64,000 nucleotides of DNA, taken from NCBI GenBank assembly GCA_963920765.1, contig OY987246.1, forward strand, positions 6,140,501-6,204,500. Direction: 5' to 3'. A program made the position numbers and the translations under genes. Shown here piece by piece: positions 35,928 through 47,700 of the stretch; position 1 is the stretch's first letter, and each line of letters begins with the position of its first letter. The DNA is from Ulota crispa (lineage: Eukaryota > Streptophyta > Bryopsida > Orthotrichales > Orthotrichaceae). A model generated the notes under the pieces. It saw only the letters and a list, made by a program, of their open reading frames with translations. It was not told where the DNA came from and ran no database searches.

Positions 35928-36244
35928 TTCAAACGTCAACTTTTTTAGGTGACGTTATGATTCACCTTTGTGAATTCACTCGTGCACCGCAAGGTGGCTC
36001 ACCTCTAGACTTCACTCCTAACTTGATTCATGTGAGGAGTGAACTTCAAAAACTCACCTTTGTGGCTTCTCACGGCTCATTCACCTGTGTCCTCAAACCC
36101 TAAAACTTCTCTTGCAAAAACTTCTGCAAACTCATGGTTATCTTAGACTTTGTGTGTGCAAGGGAACAAAAACAATTCCCTGGTGAGGGTAGATCCTCTG
36201 AGGTGAGAAGATTGAAGACCAAATTTTATGTTTGAAGCCCCCTA
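35928..36244. mobile_element. AGGGGGCTTCAAACAT-family MITE, copy e
   Basis: Runs from AGGAGGCTTCAAACGTCAAC to TTATGTTTGAAGCCCCCT. ATT flanks both sides, a candidate 3-bp target duplication. Confidence 0.85.
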
Positions 36245-36352
36245 TTGAAATGGAATTGGTGTTGGCAAAACATGATTTCAACCATGGATTATGTAGAACA
36301 TAGACTTTCAAGTACTTTGGGGTTAACGTCAATCCCTTCTGAAGGTCCTTAA

Positions 36353-36997
36353 CCCCAAAACTACCCTGGAGATTCCTAAGCTTTTAAGAAAATTCTCTAA
36401 TCTGAACAAAAAGCCAACATTTGGATAAGTTGTATCCATTCCTTTTGAATTGTAATTGTAAAAAATCAAACTACACATGTTAGAGATCACATTAGAAAAG
36501 AAAACACAACAATATCTCTTATAGATTGAAAGATTATAATGTTTAATCATGAGCTTGTTAAAACTGTGAAAATGATTTGAAATCTTTCAATCTTCTTTCA
36601 CATGTCAAATTTCAAAAGTTGGTCACCAAAAAAATATGAGGTTAAAGGGCCTAACATGCATAACCCCAATCAATTTATGACTTCTCAAAATCTACTCTAC
36701 AATTTTTTTAAATGGATTTCTAATGCGATTTTTTCTCAAAGATCTAGTGTACTTGAGGCTCATTCCCAAGAGCCCTCAACACTACATAAAGTTAAGATTG
36801 CAATGGACACCCGTGCACAAAATCTTGAATAGGAAAATCATAATCAATCATTTGCAAAATCAAATTGTTGAAGCTAAAACCAAACTTCAAAAAGAACTTT
36901 CAAAAAAATAAATTACTAAATATAGTAATTTGGTAAGGTTTTATTCAACTTCAAAAATTGGTTGAGGACACATTTTGTCCTCAATGTTGTTTTGGGG
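36353..36997. mobile_element. TTAA-flanked element 12 with CCCCAAAAC ends (645 bp)
   Basis: Left TTAA at 36349-36352 followed by CCCCAAAACTACCCTGG. Right (reverse complement) CCCCAAAACAACATTGAGG, followed by TTAC, one change from TTAA. The tip differs from the usual CCCCTAA, so this may be a separate subfamily. Confidence 0.65.
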
Positions 36998-37095
36998 TTA
37001 CGTGAGGAAAATGTACTTGTTATGTGTGGATATGACATATTGTACATTTGAAAGTTGTTTGAATTGGGCCTTATATTCATGCACATAGAGCTTAA

Positions 37096-38008
37096 CCCCT
37101 AAAGGACCAAGCAAAGTTTTCACCAAAAACTCTTCAAAACTGCCATTTTTAGAGCATCAACCAAATTTGACAATAAAAATATTTTTATGCATATGTAACC
37201 ACAGGATCTTGTAGAAGAATAATTTTAGAAGATGTGGAAAAAAATTCAGAGTTTTCCACCTCATGGATTGGAAGTTAGAATGGTTTGAATATTCAAAAAC
37301 TTCTTGTGAAAAACCGGGCAGCTACCCTTCAGAAAGTGAAATTCCTAAGGAAAATAGGCCATGTGGGTGGCGCTTCTCTAAATTCCTTATTCCACCTAAG
37401 TAAAGTACATGTCAAAAAAGTTTCAAATCATTTGGAGTTGTATAACATATGGAAAATTATTAATAAGTAAAAAGAAGTAGAGAATGATTCAAAACACTAA
37501 ATTGTTAAGAATTTAATTATGGAATTGAAAAATGCCAATCCCAATGGTCATAATGTTGTCATAAACAATATTCATCCTTTGGTTTTGTTTTTTTTCCAAA
37601 ATGTTGAAAATTGAGTAAAATAAAGGACTTCAAAGTTTATTTTGGAGTAGAGAATTCATAACTGCCTGCAAACAAAAAATCCTCATAACTTTCATCTAGT
37701 TAATCAAGACGGAATGATTCAAAGCTTCCTACACTCACATAAATCTCCTAAACCAATCTAAAATTTTCGTCTTTGAAAAAAGTGATTTTAAAAATCTGCC
37801 CAGGCTGCCCGCCAAACTAAAAAAGAAAAATATTAGGCCATAACTTTTTACTCATAATTCCAAATGTCATGAAATTTAGTGCATATGAAAGATAAACCTT
37901 GTCCCCACAATCTGTTAAATTTTCAGCCTAAAACATGAAAAGCTCCAATCACAAGTATTTGCTCGAAATCGCTATGTTTCTAAAAAGGGGGGTCTGGTCC
38001 TTTAGGGG
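37096..38008. mobile_element. TTAA-flanked MITE 13 (913 bp)
   Basis: TTAA at 37092-37095 and 38009-38012. Ends CCCCTAAAGGACCAAGC and (reverse complement) CCCCTAAAGGACCAGACC, 14 identical terminal bases. The inverse of element 10. Confidence 0.92.
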
Positions 38009-38037
38009 TTAAGAAATTATCCCTAAGAGGTTCATAA

Positions 38038-39713
38038 TCCCTAAATGCCCAAGCAGGTTAGTAGCACTTTTTTGGGAACATGACGATTTTGGGCAACTCA
38101 CTACTAATGTCCTTTTCATCCTTTTTCTTTGAAATTTTCACACGTGATGTGCCCAAGGAGTAGTTTTAAGGTCCAAAAACTTTCAAAACTTTTGACTACA
38201 TGGTTCAAAAGTTATTGCATGATATGTAGTTTTTTTTGAACTCCAGGCAGCTTGGGCAACTCAAAAAAATTCTTTAAAATTTACATTATTATTTTTTACT
38301 TTTTTGAAATTGGTTTTTTAGACTTATATATACGTGAGAAGCTTTGGATCATTCAATTTTGAGTAATGAGATGAAAGTTATGAGAAGTTTTAGTTTGCAT
38401 GTAGGTATGGAGTTTCTCAAAACCATACCTACCCGCAAACTAAAATTTCTTGTAACTTTCATCTCATTTGTTGAAATTGAATGATTAAAAGCTTCCCACA
38501 TATATATAAGTCTAAAGAACCAAATACTGTAATTTTTAGAGAAGTTTTTTGAGCTGCCTAGATTGCCCGGAGTTCAAAAAAAACTCCATAATATGTAGCA
38601 ACTTTTGAACCATGTACTCAAAAGTTAGGAAAATTGTTGGACCTTAATCCCTAAAGCCCAACGGGTGTTGCAAAGAAAAACAAGACCAAAATTGCCCTTT
38701 TTTGATGATTTATTTAAAATTCAAAATAATTTTTTTAGTTTCAACCATACAAAAATATAATATATAAGTTAGGCAATGTGTGAAAAAAAATTCAGCCCAC
38801 TTGACCACATAGATTGTAAGGTTATGATGTTTGAAGTGAGAAAAACAATTTTTTTCATTCTTGCAAAACAAGGTTAGCAAACTTCAAGCCCTCCTTGATT
38901 AAAATTTTGCTCTATACAGAAACAAATCTTTTGACCATTCACAAGTATATGATGCTAGGTTCCCTCATAAAAAAATTCAGAAGCAAATATAGAATCTAGC
39001 TTATTATAAATCACCATGTAATGCAAGGAGGTTTAGTGAATTGGCAATACACTAGTCATTTTTTCATGATTTCTTGTGCAATAACAAAGTCTCTTATTTG
39101 AAATTTGAACGGTGAAAAGTTAAAGACAAACATTAGGAATATGTAAAAAAACTCAAGAGCTTTGGATTTATAGACTCAAAGATAATTGGGCTTGAAGTTA
39201 GAAGAAAATATCTTTTCTTGGAACCTCCCAAACATAGTTAGCAAAATTTTGCTCCTCTTAGAAAGTGATGTAAGAGCTCAATTTTCTTTTTTGACAATAG
39301 TGTACAATATTTTATTAGTTACATACATGCTCAATACATGCCAAGTTTCAAAAGTTAATGAGAGTTTTAGCATAGGATTCTCCAAAGATGCCCAAACTGC
39401 CCAAGGTGCCCAAATCCTTTTGGGCAACATAACTTTTTACTCAAGCATCCAATCAAGTTTTTTTCTTCACACAATGATTTAGGTGTGTGCACCTTGTCTC
39501 CAAGTTTCAAAAACATCCGTTAAAACTTGACTTCATAGGAACCTACTTGAACTTTCAACCAACTGTTAAACAAACTTTTGTGGTTTAGGGGCTAAAGCTA
39601 CGTCTTGGGCACATTGTGTGTGAAAACTTCAAAGAAAAAAGATGAAAATTCCATTTGTAGCAAGCTGCTCAAAATTCAATTTATCTCCCGCAGGAACAAA
39701 TGGCTTTTAGAAG
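38038..39713. mobile_element. Foldback TTAA MITE 14, interrupted by element 17
   Basis: The left end TCCCTAAATGCCCAAG follows ATAA (a decayed TTAA). The right end GGCTTTTAGAAG is followed by TTAA at 39714-39717. The two halves are inverted repeats around about 38405 (tagtttgcatgtaggtatgg / ccatacctacccgcaaacta). The right arm is split at 38648-39591. The order aaagctac.tcttgggcaca resumes immediately after the insert, as in the intact foldback at 43306-44047. Confidence 0.82.
38648..39591. mobile_element. TTAA-flanked MITE 17 (944 bp), nested in element 14
   Basis: TTAA at 38644-38647; CTAA (one change) at 39592-39595. Left end TCCCTAAAGCCCAACGGG; right end TTTTGTGGTTTAGGGG. The host site ccttaaagctac is uninterrupted in the sister element at 43926-43937. 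Confidence 0.82.
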
Positions 39714-39756
39714 TTAAATTTGAGAATTTTGAATTTACATTTGGATTCAAAACCCA

Positions 39757-40057
39757 CATTGAATATTGTATATAGGTTGCCTTGACAATTAGGTTGCCTC
39801 ATCCTAGAAAGTTACCTCATGACTCATTACTTGGCCACTTGGAAGCACATGCAACTCTCTAAATACTAAAATTTCACATAATTTATGACTTGAATGCCAC
39901 TAATTTGTTTTGCCATAGCTTTATTATTATTACTAGGCCCTTTAGAAATTGATTATTGCAGTAGTTATTGTTGAAAATTGTTATGGCATTGGTAAATATT
40001 TATATAGTGCAGTATGTCCAGAAATTAGTAAGGGGCAACCTAAAAGCATTTAGTGTA
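39757..40057. mobile_element. MITE of the TGCATTTAGGTTGCC family (copy 3, inverted)
   Basis: Inverse of copies 1 and 2: atattgtatataggttgcc on the left, ggcaacctaaaagcattta and gtgta on the right, with gagttacctcatga-like and cttggccacttgga interior words. Confidence 0.72.
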
Positions 40058-40743
40058 GGAACCCCAATAATAAATGAAAATGATTAAATCCAAAATAAAG
40101 GCAAATTGCATAACATTCAATAGCCTAAAGAGAGGCTGTCTTTCCCTCTCTTCGGGTATCATCCATGAACTTCATCTTGACATACTTTAATTCTATCCTA
40201 TGGCGTGGCTAGCCCCCACATTGATGTATGTGCACTAAACTATGCCTCTCTTTCATACACTCTTAACAAATTTTGGCAAGTGTCTCCATAGTTACTGATG
40301 GGTGTGGAATATGTCATACCAATTCATTTGCCAGATGGAACGGTGTGGAATATTCTATACCATTCAATTGGAGGGAGGGTAGTCCTCTTTGTTGTTATTG
40401 AAGGTAAGAGTCTTACCTTTACCCTTGCTCATAATATAGCAAAACTCTTATACATTGACCCAAAAACAAGATGTCAGAGTCATTAAGTCCAAGGTGTGAG
40501 TTTTGCTGCTTTGACCTAAGGTAGGAGGCTCTAATTCAGAGCAAACATTTTGAATGAACCATGTAAGGGTCACTAAAATGGTGCACATGTGTTCTTAAAT
40601 GGCTCACAGTTTCTATGTTCACAAATTGTACTTGTGTATGCACCATTTTAGGAACTTGAGTGACATGAACTATTGTTGAGTGTGCTTATTGGTCATAATT
40701 GTGTTCAAATTTGTCTTTCAATAAAATATTGATGTATATCATA
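40058..40743. other. Intergenic, no recognisable feature
   Basis: The word tatggaggtgtggaatat-like motif ggtgtggaatat recurs at about 40303 and 40342. No gene was recognised. Confidence 0.25.
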
Positions 40744-40747
40744 TTAA

Positions 40748-42227
40748 CCCTTGGGCGCCCTAGGCGCAGCTGTCGCACGAGATTGAAAGAAGAGCTCTCC
40801 CGACCTTGGATTGAGTTGTCCTTGCCTGGGATTGTACCAGGGCTTACGGGGTAGGCTTGCTGATGTTGCGGAGTGGGGGAACAGGTTGGTAGTGGATTAG
40901 TTTAGGGGATATGGGGTGTTGAATTGCTGGGTGTAGTGTTTTCCCAACCGGGACAACTTCAAATAGCCGGTTGATGACCGGCAAAGGGTTTTGTCGCAAG
41001 GTTGACGTGTCCGGGTTTCCTGTGTTGTCCTTGAGAGTCATTTCTCAACCGAGAACTCACTCCCTTCTACCATTGACCCTGTCATTGAGTTATCTTGGTT
41101 ACGGTGAAAATGTCTGAACCGTCAGAACTCTCGCGGACTGTTTGTGGACGTGGTTTTACACCAAAATGGAGCGGTGAGCACAATTCCTATGCACGAGGGG
41201 AGAGAGGTTGTGTCCAAGTTTAGCACGTCCAAGAACACGTTGAATTTGTTTGTTGATCTAAGAGCGTCTCCACTGGTGGCTCAAAGTAGATGAAAAGTAG
41301 CTAGGCCCCTCTCAGGCCACGCTCAAACTCTCTTATTTGGCGAGTCTAGCAAGCCACTCTTCAAACCATTATTCATGCACTATTCACCCTAACTTTAGTG
41401 AGCTCTATCCTCTACTTCCTTAGATAAGTGGTCAACTGCTTATTTATTGGGTGTCTTGGAGTGCTAGGCCACCTTTTCAAAAAGCATGGGTGGAAATTGG
41501 GAGCCTTCAAGCCACACCAAACCAGATGAAAAACTTTGAACAAGTCCGAACCGGTGGAGATGCTCTAACCCGCTACAGGAGTACGGGGTCGACGTGTCTA
41601 CTTTGACGTTGATCGAAGTCGTGCTTATAAAAATCCAGTCAGTCTTACCAGACTACAAAAGAGAAGGACGCACTCTCGCTATTTTTTCCGACCCTAGTGC
41701 TTCTAACCGAAGCATTTGGGACCGGCAACGCGGGAAACATGTGCTGGCAAGCGGTACAGAGGGAGAAGACAGTGGGGGGAGACAGCGTGTCTGTCAACCC
41801 ATACCCTCCAGCCGGTGTAAACCTGCAACCCAGCTGAAACCGACCTTCATTCAGAACCACCCATGTAGTGATTTGTTGCTCCAAAATTTCTGAATTTTTG
41901 CATCATATTAGCTAATTCACCCTAGAAGATTCTCTGAAAGTTTTGTGGATTCACACCTCAAAAGAAGCATGTACTGATGTTGCAAAGCGGTGACTGGTCG
42001 GAGTGTTGACCCATCGAAGAAAGTCAAACTAAATTTGACCGCTATAAGTTTTCTTCCTAAATGGTGAAACCCTGTGCAGACTGCAATTCTAGGTTCACGT
42101 TTGTGCTCTGAATCGAAGCATACGGTCACTTTTGCCGGATCTGCCTACACTGTTCATGGCATGGATATAAATAGCAGTACCCCTTCCCGGGCTCTCTTCC
42201 TCTGAAAACGCACTGCGCCATTGGGGA
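40748..42227. mobile_element. TTAA-flanked element 18 (1,480 bp, GC-rich)
   Basis: TTAA at 40744-40747 and 42228-42231. Ends CCCTTGGGCGCCCTAGGCGC and (reverse complement) TCCCCAATGGCGCAGTGCG. Longest member; the interior is GC-rich but I find no transposase. It hosts the GAGCATCTCC MITE at 41262-41566. Confidence 0.75.
41262..41566. mobile_element. MITE with GAGCATCTCCACC ends (copy 2), TAA target duplication, nested
   Basis: Left GAGCGTCTCCACTGGTGGC; right (reverse complement) GAGCATCTCCACCGGTTCGG. TAA on both sides (41259-41261, 41567-41569). 305 bp, inserted in TTAA element 18. Confidence 0.88.
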
Positions 42228-42301
42228 TTAAAATAAACAAAGACATGTTCTCAATCATGATTTGAGTATTAGAATATGGGATGGGTGCTTGCATGCTTTA
42301 A

Positions 42302-42952
42302 CCCCTAAAAGCTTTTGACTATGTTTTCATCAAAACTGCCCCAAAATTGTCATTTGTAGTGCAAGTATCAAATTTTAAATAAAATTTATTTTTGGACACA
42401 TCTAACCGTAAGATCTTGTAGTACACTAGTATCCAAAGATGTAGAAAAAAAATCATAAATTTTTGCCATGTGGATTGTTAGGTGATTGAGTTTGAATTGA
42501 CAAAAGGTTGTTTTTTGTCTTTGCAAAAATCTAGGTAGTTGCACTTCACAAGGTCATATTTGTATGAAAAAAAGTTTCAAAATGGTTGTAATTTTTTTGA
42601 TTCATTCTTCAAGGCAAGTTGGGTACACACTTGAAAATTTTCAAATTGTTTGGAATTGTACAACACGTTAGAAAAAAACAATAAGTAAAAAGAAGTAGAG
42701 AATGATACAAAACACTACATTGTTAAGAATTTAATTATGAGAAATGAAAATTCCAATCCCAATGGTCAAAATGTTGTAATAAACAATTTTACATACTTTG
42801 GCTTTATTTTTTTTTCCAAAATATTAAAAATTGAGTAAAACATAGGACTTAAAAGTATTTTTTAGAGTAGGGAGTTCATGATTGCCAGCAAATAGAATCT
42901 CCTCATAACTTTCATCTCATTGATGGAAATTGAATGATTCAAAGCTTCCCAA

Positions 42953-43017
<65 letters not shown>

Positions 43018-43301
43018 TCTCTCTCTCTCTCTCTAAAGAACCTATTTCAAAAAACAAAATTCAAAAAATGTAATTTTAAAAAAAGTTTTTTGAGTTGCCC
43101 GGGCTGCCCCTTGAACAAAGAAAACAACATATCAAGCAATAACTTTTGAACCAATTAGTCAAAAGTTCTGAAATTTGTTGGACCTTAAAGCTACTCCTCA
43201 AACACATCATGCGGTAAAATTTCAAAGAAAAAAAAATCCATTTGTAGTGAGTTGCCCAAAATCGCTATGTTGCTAAAATACACTGTTTGGGCCTTTAGGG
43301 G
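42302..43301. mobile_element. TTAA-flanked MITE 15 (1,000 bp)
   Basis: TTAA at 42298-42301 and 43302-43305. Ends CCCCTAAAAGCTTTTGAC and (reverse complement) CCCCTAAAGGCCCAAACAG. Contains a TA microsatellite. Its right TTAA is also the left TTAA of element 16. Confidence 0.9.
42954..43034. repeat. Microsatellite (TA)n followed by (CT)n
   Basis: About 28 TA units (42954-43012), then nine CT units to 43034, inside TTAA element 15. Sister elements have a short tatatata or catctatataag at this point. Confidence 0.97.
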
Positions 43302-43305
43302 TTAA

Positions 43306-44047
43306 CCCCTAAAAGCCCACATGTTCCTTTTGGGGACAAAATAGATTTTGGGCAGCTCACTCCAAGTGGAATTTTTATCTTTTCACTATGAAATTTTCAC
43401 ACATGATGTGCCCAAGGAGCAGCTTTAAGGCCCAACAATTTTCATGACTTTTGACTAATTGGTTCAAAAGTTATTGCATGATATGTTGTTTTTTTTGAAC
43501 TCTAGGCAGCATGGGCAGCTCATAAAACTTCTTTAAATTTTGAATGTTTTTGAAGTTTTTTTTTTGAAATTGATTCTTTAGACTTATGTGTATGTGGGAA
43601 GCTTTGAATCATTCAATTTTGATAGTTGAAATGAAAATTATGAGAAGTTTTAGTTTGTGGGTAGGAATGGAGTCTCTCAAAACCATACCTACCCGCAAAC
43701 TAAAACTTCTAGAAACTTTCATCTCATTAATTGAAATCAAAAGATTCAAAGCTTCCCATGTACACATAAGTCTAAAGAACCAATCTCAAAAAAAAAACTT
43801 CAAAAAAATTCAAAATTTAAAGAAGTTTTCTGAGCTGCCCATGCTGCCTAGAGTTCAAAAAAAACAACATATCATGCAATAACTTTTGAACCAATTAGTC
43901 AAAAGTCATGAAAATTGTTGGGCCTTAAAGCTACTCCTTGGGCACATCATGTGTGAAATTTTCAAAGTGAAAAGATAAAAATTCCACTTGGAGTGAGCTG
44001 CCCAAAATTGCTATTTTGCCAAAAAACAGTGCTTGGGCCTTTAGGGG
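43306..44047. mobile_element. Foldback TTAA element 16 (742 bp, nearly full-length palindrome)
   Basis: TTAA at 43302-43305 and 44048-44051. Each half is the inverse of the other: tagtttgtgggtaggaatgg / ccatacctacccgcaaacta at the centre (about 43680), ttcaaaagttattgcat / atgcaataacttttgaa, and cacacatgatgtgcccaagg / ccttgggcacatcatgtgtg. The loop is about 10-20 bases. A transcript would fold into a hairpin with arms of about 360 bp. Confidence 0.92.
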
Positions 44048-44415
44048 TTAAGAGCCTTATTGGAGCATTCTTGACTTTGTAGTGGTTGCTTTTTGGACGC
44101 ATGTGCTCCATTTACAAACTGCCTTTGCATCATGAATGCTACCACTTATGATCAAGAATAGCTACTTATGCATCTTTTGCTTTGATAAATTGTAGTTAAT
44201 TCACACTAACTCAAAAAATTTCATTTTAAAGACTTATAGATCCGTCTCTTCTTTCATCTTGTATAAAGCATATCTCCAAATTGCCAAACTCGCCTAATTC
44301 TTTCACAGAAGCCCCTTTTCCCTTAGGTGCTCCATTTTTGAGCCTCCTACCTTATGTGGCCCTCAATGAGGAGGAACGCAAAATATTACCCAACTAGGAT
44401 TTCATCCGAGCTTAA

Positions 44416-44657
44416 CCCCTGAGCGCCCCAGGACCTCAAAATGGGGCATCTCAGTTTTGAAAAATTTCCACATTTGACTCTTATCCTCTTTTTAATGGTA
44501 AAGTCAAAGGACTTGTACTATTTCATGTATCTTTAGGCATGTGTCTACTACCACTCAAAAGAAATTCAAGCTATTTGACCCCATTTAGGTAATACTTTTA
44601 TTGGACTAAGTACACAAGGGTATGGATTTAAGTGAATATGGCCTAGGTGCTCAGGGG
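44416..44657. mobile_element. TTAA-flanked MITE 19 (242 bp)
   Basis: TTAA at 44412-44415 and 44658-44661. Ends CCCCTGAGCGCCCCAGGACC and (reverse complement) CCCCTGAGCACCTAGGCC. Confidence 0.88.
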
Positions 44658-44851
44658 TTAAGTTATTGGAATATCCGAACATCTGTTCTACAATGCGTGC
44701 TAGCATAAACCAGCAAACCCTGCTATGATAGCCAAATTTTTGGGTAGTACTATTTTCTTTTATTTTTATCTCAACTTGCCCCAGAATCCATATGGTGTCT
44801 CCTGATTTGGCACAATGGAACTAAATGTCCTCTTCTTTTGAATTGTTAAAG

Positions 44852-45259
44852 GGAATTGCTAACGCGACATCATAAATTGCTAACATGACACCTCATGTGA
44901 GCTTGAAATGTGATAATTTAGTGCTATTTATGATTTATTCAAGTGGTCCATCATTCATTCAATCACGGCATTACCACCTCCTTGAAAGAAAGAGAAACAA
45001 ATATTATTTTTTTGTTGAACTTTTATTGCACTATTGTTGATTGTTTGATGTATATTTGCTTCAAATATTTCAAAAGGCCTATGGTTTTAGTTTAAAATTT
45101 AAGCACCTCCAATATTTTGAATATAGCATTAGAATGACAAAGGTGAAACAAATATTTTGATCCAAATTTGAAAAATCAACATGAAATTCTCTTAGTTCAT
45201 GCTCAAAGCACACCTAAGGGTGTGGCGTTAGCACTTTTGGGTGTGGTTTTAGCAATTCC
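44852..45259. mobile_element. GGAATTGCTAA-family MITE (copy 1)
   Basis: Ends GGAATTGCTAACGCGACA and (reverse complement) GGAATTGCTAAAACCACACC. Interior matches copy 2 at 54479-54865 in the same orientation (ttgttgaacttttattgcac, catgctcaaagcacacct). No target duplication can be called here. Confidence 0.82.
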
Positions 45260-46070
45260 TTATCAATATTGGGGCAATTATTGTTAGGGTGGCTAATTGT
45301 TAGCTCTCCTAATGTAAAATGTCCAATAGTTCCCATTTTTGAATGATGATAATTTTTTTTTAGCAATTGATAACTCCAATTACTCTTCGTAACTTTTTTC
45401 CTAACATCTCATTGCTTGTAGTTACAAAGAGATGTAATTTTTTGAGAATTGTTATAAAAAGTTAATATGATTGTTACATCTTTGTTGGTTTATGGTGGCA
45501 CGCACTATAGAAAAGGAAGGGGAAGTCTCGGTGGGGACAGCTGTCAGTTCCCCGAGTTCCTTGTGTGGAAGAAGTATTAATGGTATGCGGCACAAATTCT
45601 GTATTATAGTCGAATCATCAATAAAAGATTCCTCTTGCCCAAGTCCACATGTTTCACATTTTTCAATTCGGCTTGTTTAGATGGCCCTTGAGGCCTTGAC
45701 TGCAGGCCCTTCCAAAAGAGAACATTAAATTTCACGCCAGGCATAATGGCTCCCACGCCTTATTTGTGGACAAAGGTGGTATTTCACAAACAAGGATAAG
45801 TAAGAATATGTCTTATTTTGGAATTGGTCAATTTCATCTCCTTTTGGGGTTCCTAAACTAAATCAAATTCTCCAAAATCAAACGTGGATATGAAGTTGCC
45901 AAATTCGTTCTGTCAATGGTAGGTTTGTAAACTCCTGTATTTTTTGGTCTTTGGAAAAGTAAAAAATAATCACTAGTCTCATAAGAAAAGGTGTTAGAGT
46001 CATTGAATCTAGCAAGAGATTTAGGGGCTCTTCACATTACGTCCCATGTCCCATTTGTGCAAGTTTCATC
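45260..46070. other. Intergenic, no recognisable feature
   Basis: A moderately GC-rich frame at 45471-45680 matches nothing I know and has no family support. No element ends were found. Confidence 0.25.
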
Positions 46071-46074
46071 TTAA

Positions 46075-47291
46075 CTCCTAAAGGATCAAGCACAATTTTT
46101 CTCAGAAAATACTCAAAAATGTCATTTCTAGTGATTTGATCCCAAAATAGTTTTTTCAAAAAAGTCCAAATCTAACCATAAGATCTTATAGTAGACTCAG
46201 GCCCGGTTCAGACTAGCAACCGGCTAAGACATGGAAATTGGCACCACGTTTGGTGTTTCGCTTGATAGAAACTTTTCTGTGTACTCGCGTGTCATCCAAG
46301 AGTGTGTCTTTGTCGGACAAGTTTGGTACCACCCTTGGAGCAGGCCCCAAATCTTCACTATCTTGGCCGCTGATGTGGCTATATAGGGTGGTCCCCACGG
46401 TGATGAAGATGGATGTAAAAGTATTGGACAAACGTGCAATTTGATCCCAATAGCGGAGCAAAGCCAAATTTCAACCAATCACGTTTTAGAAATTTTTGGC
46501 TGATCGCTAGTGAGAATTGGGCCTTATTCAAGAACATAACATGAAAATTTTGTGAACTTTGACCGTACGGATTGAGAGATATGATCATCTAAAGGAAGTA
46601 CATGAAGTTTTTTTTATCCTTGCCCAAAATTTTCAAAGTGCCTTTGACCACATGTGGTGAACAAATTTTGCACTATAGGTGCTAAAGATATTTGTCCAAC
46701 AAGCCCTGAACCATGTTAGGCATAATTCTACAAGTTTTTGTGACCAACCAAGACATGGAACACACCCTCCATGGCTTTGCATTGCCAACATGTGCTTGAA
46801 ATTCACACTACACTTTTGTTTTTCCAGCCAACTTTTCTAAAGATACATTAAAGAAAACTAAAATCCAAGAGAAGAATTGGAAGAGTTTAGATTTATTGAT
46901 AATCACAAAAAAGAAAATTGGAAAAAAAACCAAACCTCTAGTAGCTATTGCAATTCAAAAGTTAATGTATTTATCAAATATTATCATGTATTTATTTAGT
47001 ACACTATTGCTTTGGATAGATTCCAATGAAGGGTCGTCCCTTCATTGGTTCTCCTTGGGAGGAGTCAACAAAAAATGGCATGCCCAGGCTGCCCCTCCAA
47101 CTGCAATTCACATGGTCATTCTTCTGACTTTTGAATCATAAATCATAATTCAATAAAATTTGTTCTCCCACATAACTCTTGTAAAACTCTACCTTTGGAA
47201 GAAAATTATAAAAATTGGTCATAAATTATAGTAGAATGACCCTGCCCAAAATCCCAATTGTCCCCCAAAGGAACAAACGGTCCTTTAAGGG
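46075..47291. mobile_element. TTAA-flanked MITE 20 (1,217 bp), carrying a nested MITE
   Basis: TTAA at 46071-46074 and 47292-47295. Ends CTCCTAAAGGATCAAGC and (reverse complement) CCCTTAAAGGACCGTTTG. Holds the GGCCCGGTTCAGA MITE at 46200-46523; without it the length returns to about 890 bp, like other members. Confidence 0.87.
46200..46523. mobile_element. GGCCCGGTTCAGA-family MITE (copy 2, inverted, nested)
   Basis: Left GGCCCGGTTCAGACTAGCAA; right (reverse complement) AAGGCCCAATTCTCACTAGC. Inverse of copy 1 at 27436-27763. Both share cttggagca.gccccaaatc / gcttgctccaagggtggtac and the cacgtcagc / gctgatgtgg region. Confidence 0.82.
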
Positions 47292-47700
47292 TTAATGCTA
47301 CTCACATACTTGTTGAGTTATTAAGAGCCGGATTATCAAATAAAGCCATAAATATTTTATGTAAAAATATTGGTGGGGACTAGGTGAAAAGGTGGATCAA
47401 GCAAAATGTTCGAATCAATATTGAACAAAATTCTACCTTCACGGGGCCAAAAAATGTTGCAGTGTAGACAAAATGTAGTGAATAGGGATGTAGGACTTGA
47501 AACATAGTTTGAATTGTCAAATCTCAACTTTTAATTTTAGATCAATCAAATCCTTGAAAATTTAGTGGAATTTGAAACGTGGGACATAGTATTAGCCGCC
47601 CTTCAAGTTCCAATTCAATACTCGTTACCAAATTTTATTGAGGCGTAAAGGAATTATAAAAAATACCGAAAGAAGGCTTGAATATTCCAACCCCTAAGGC

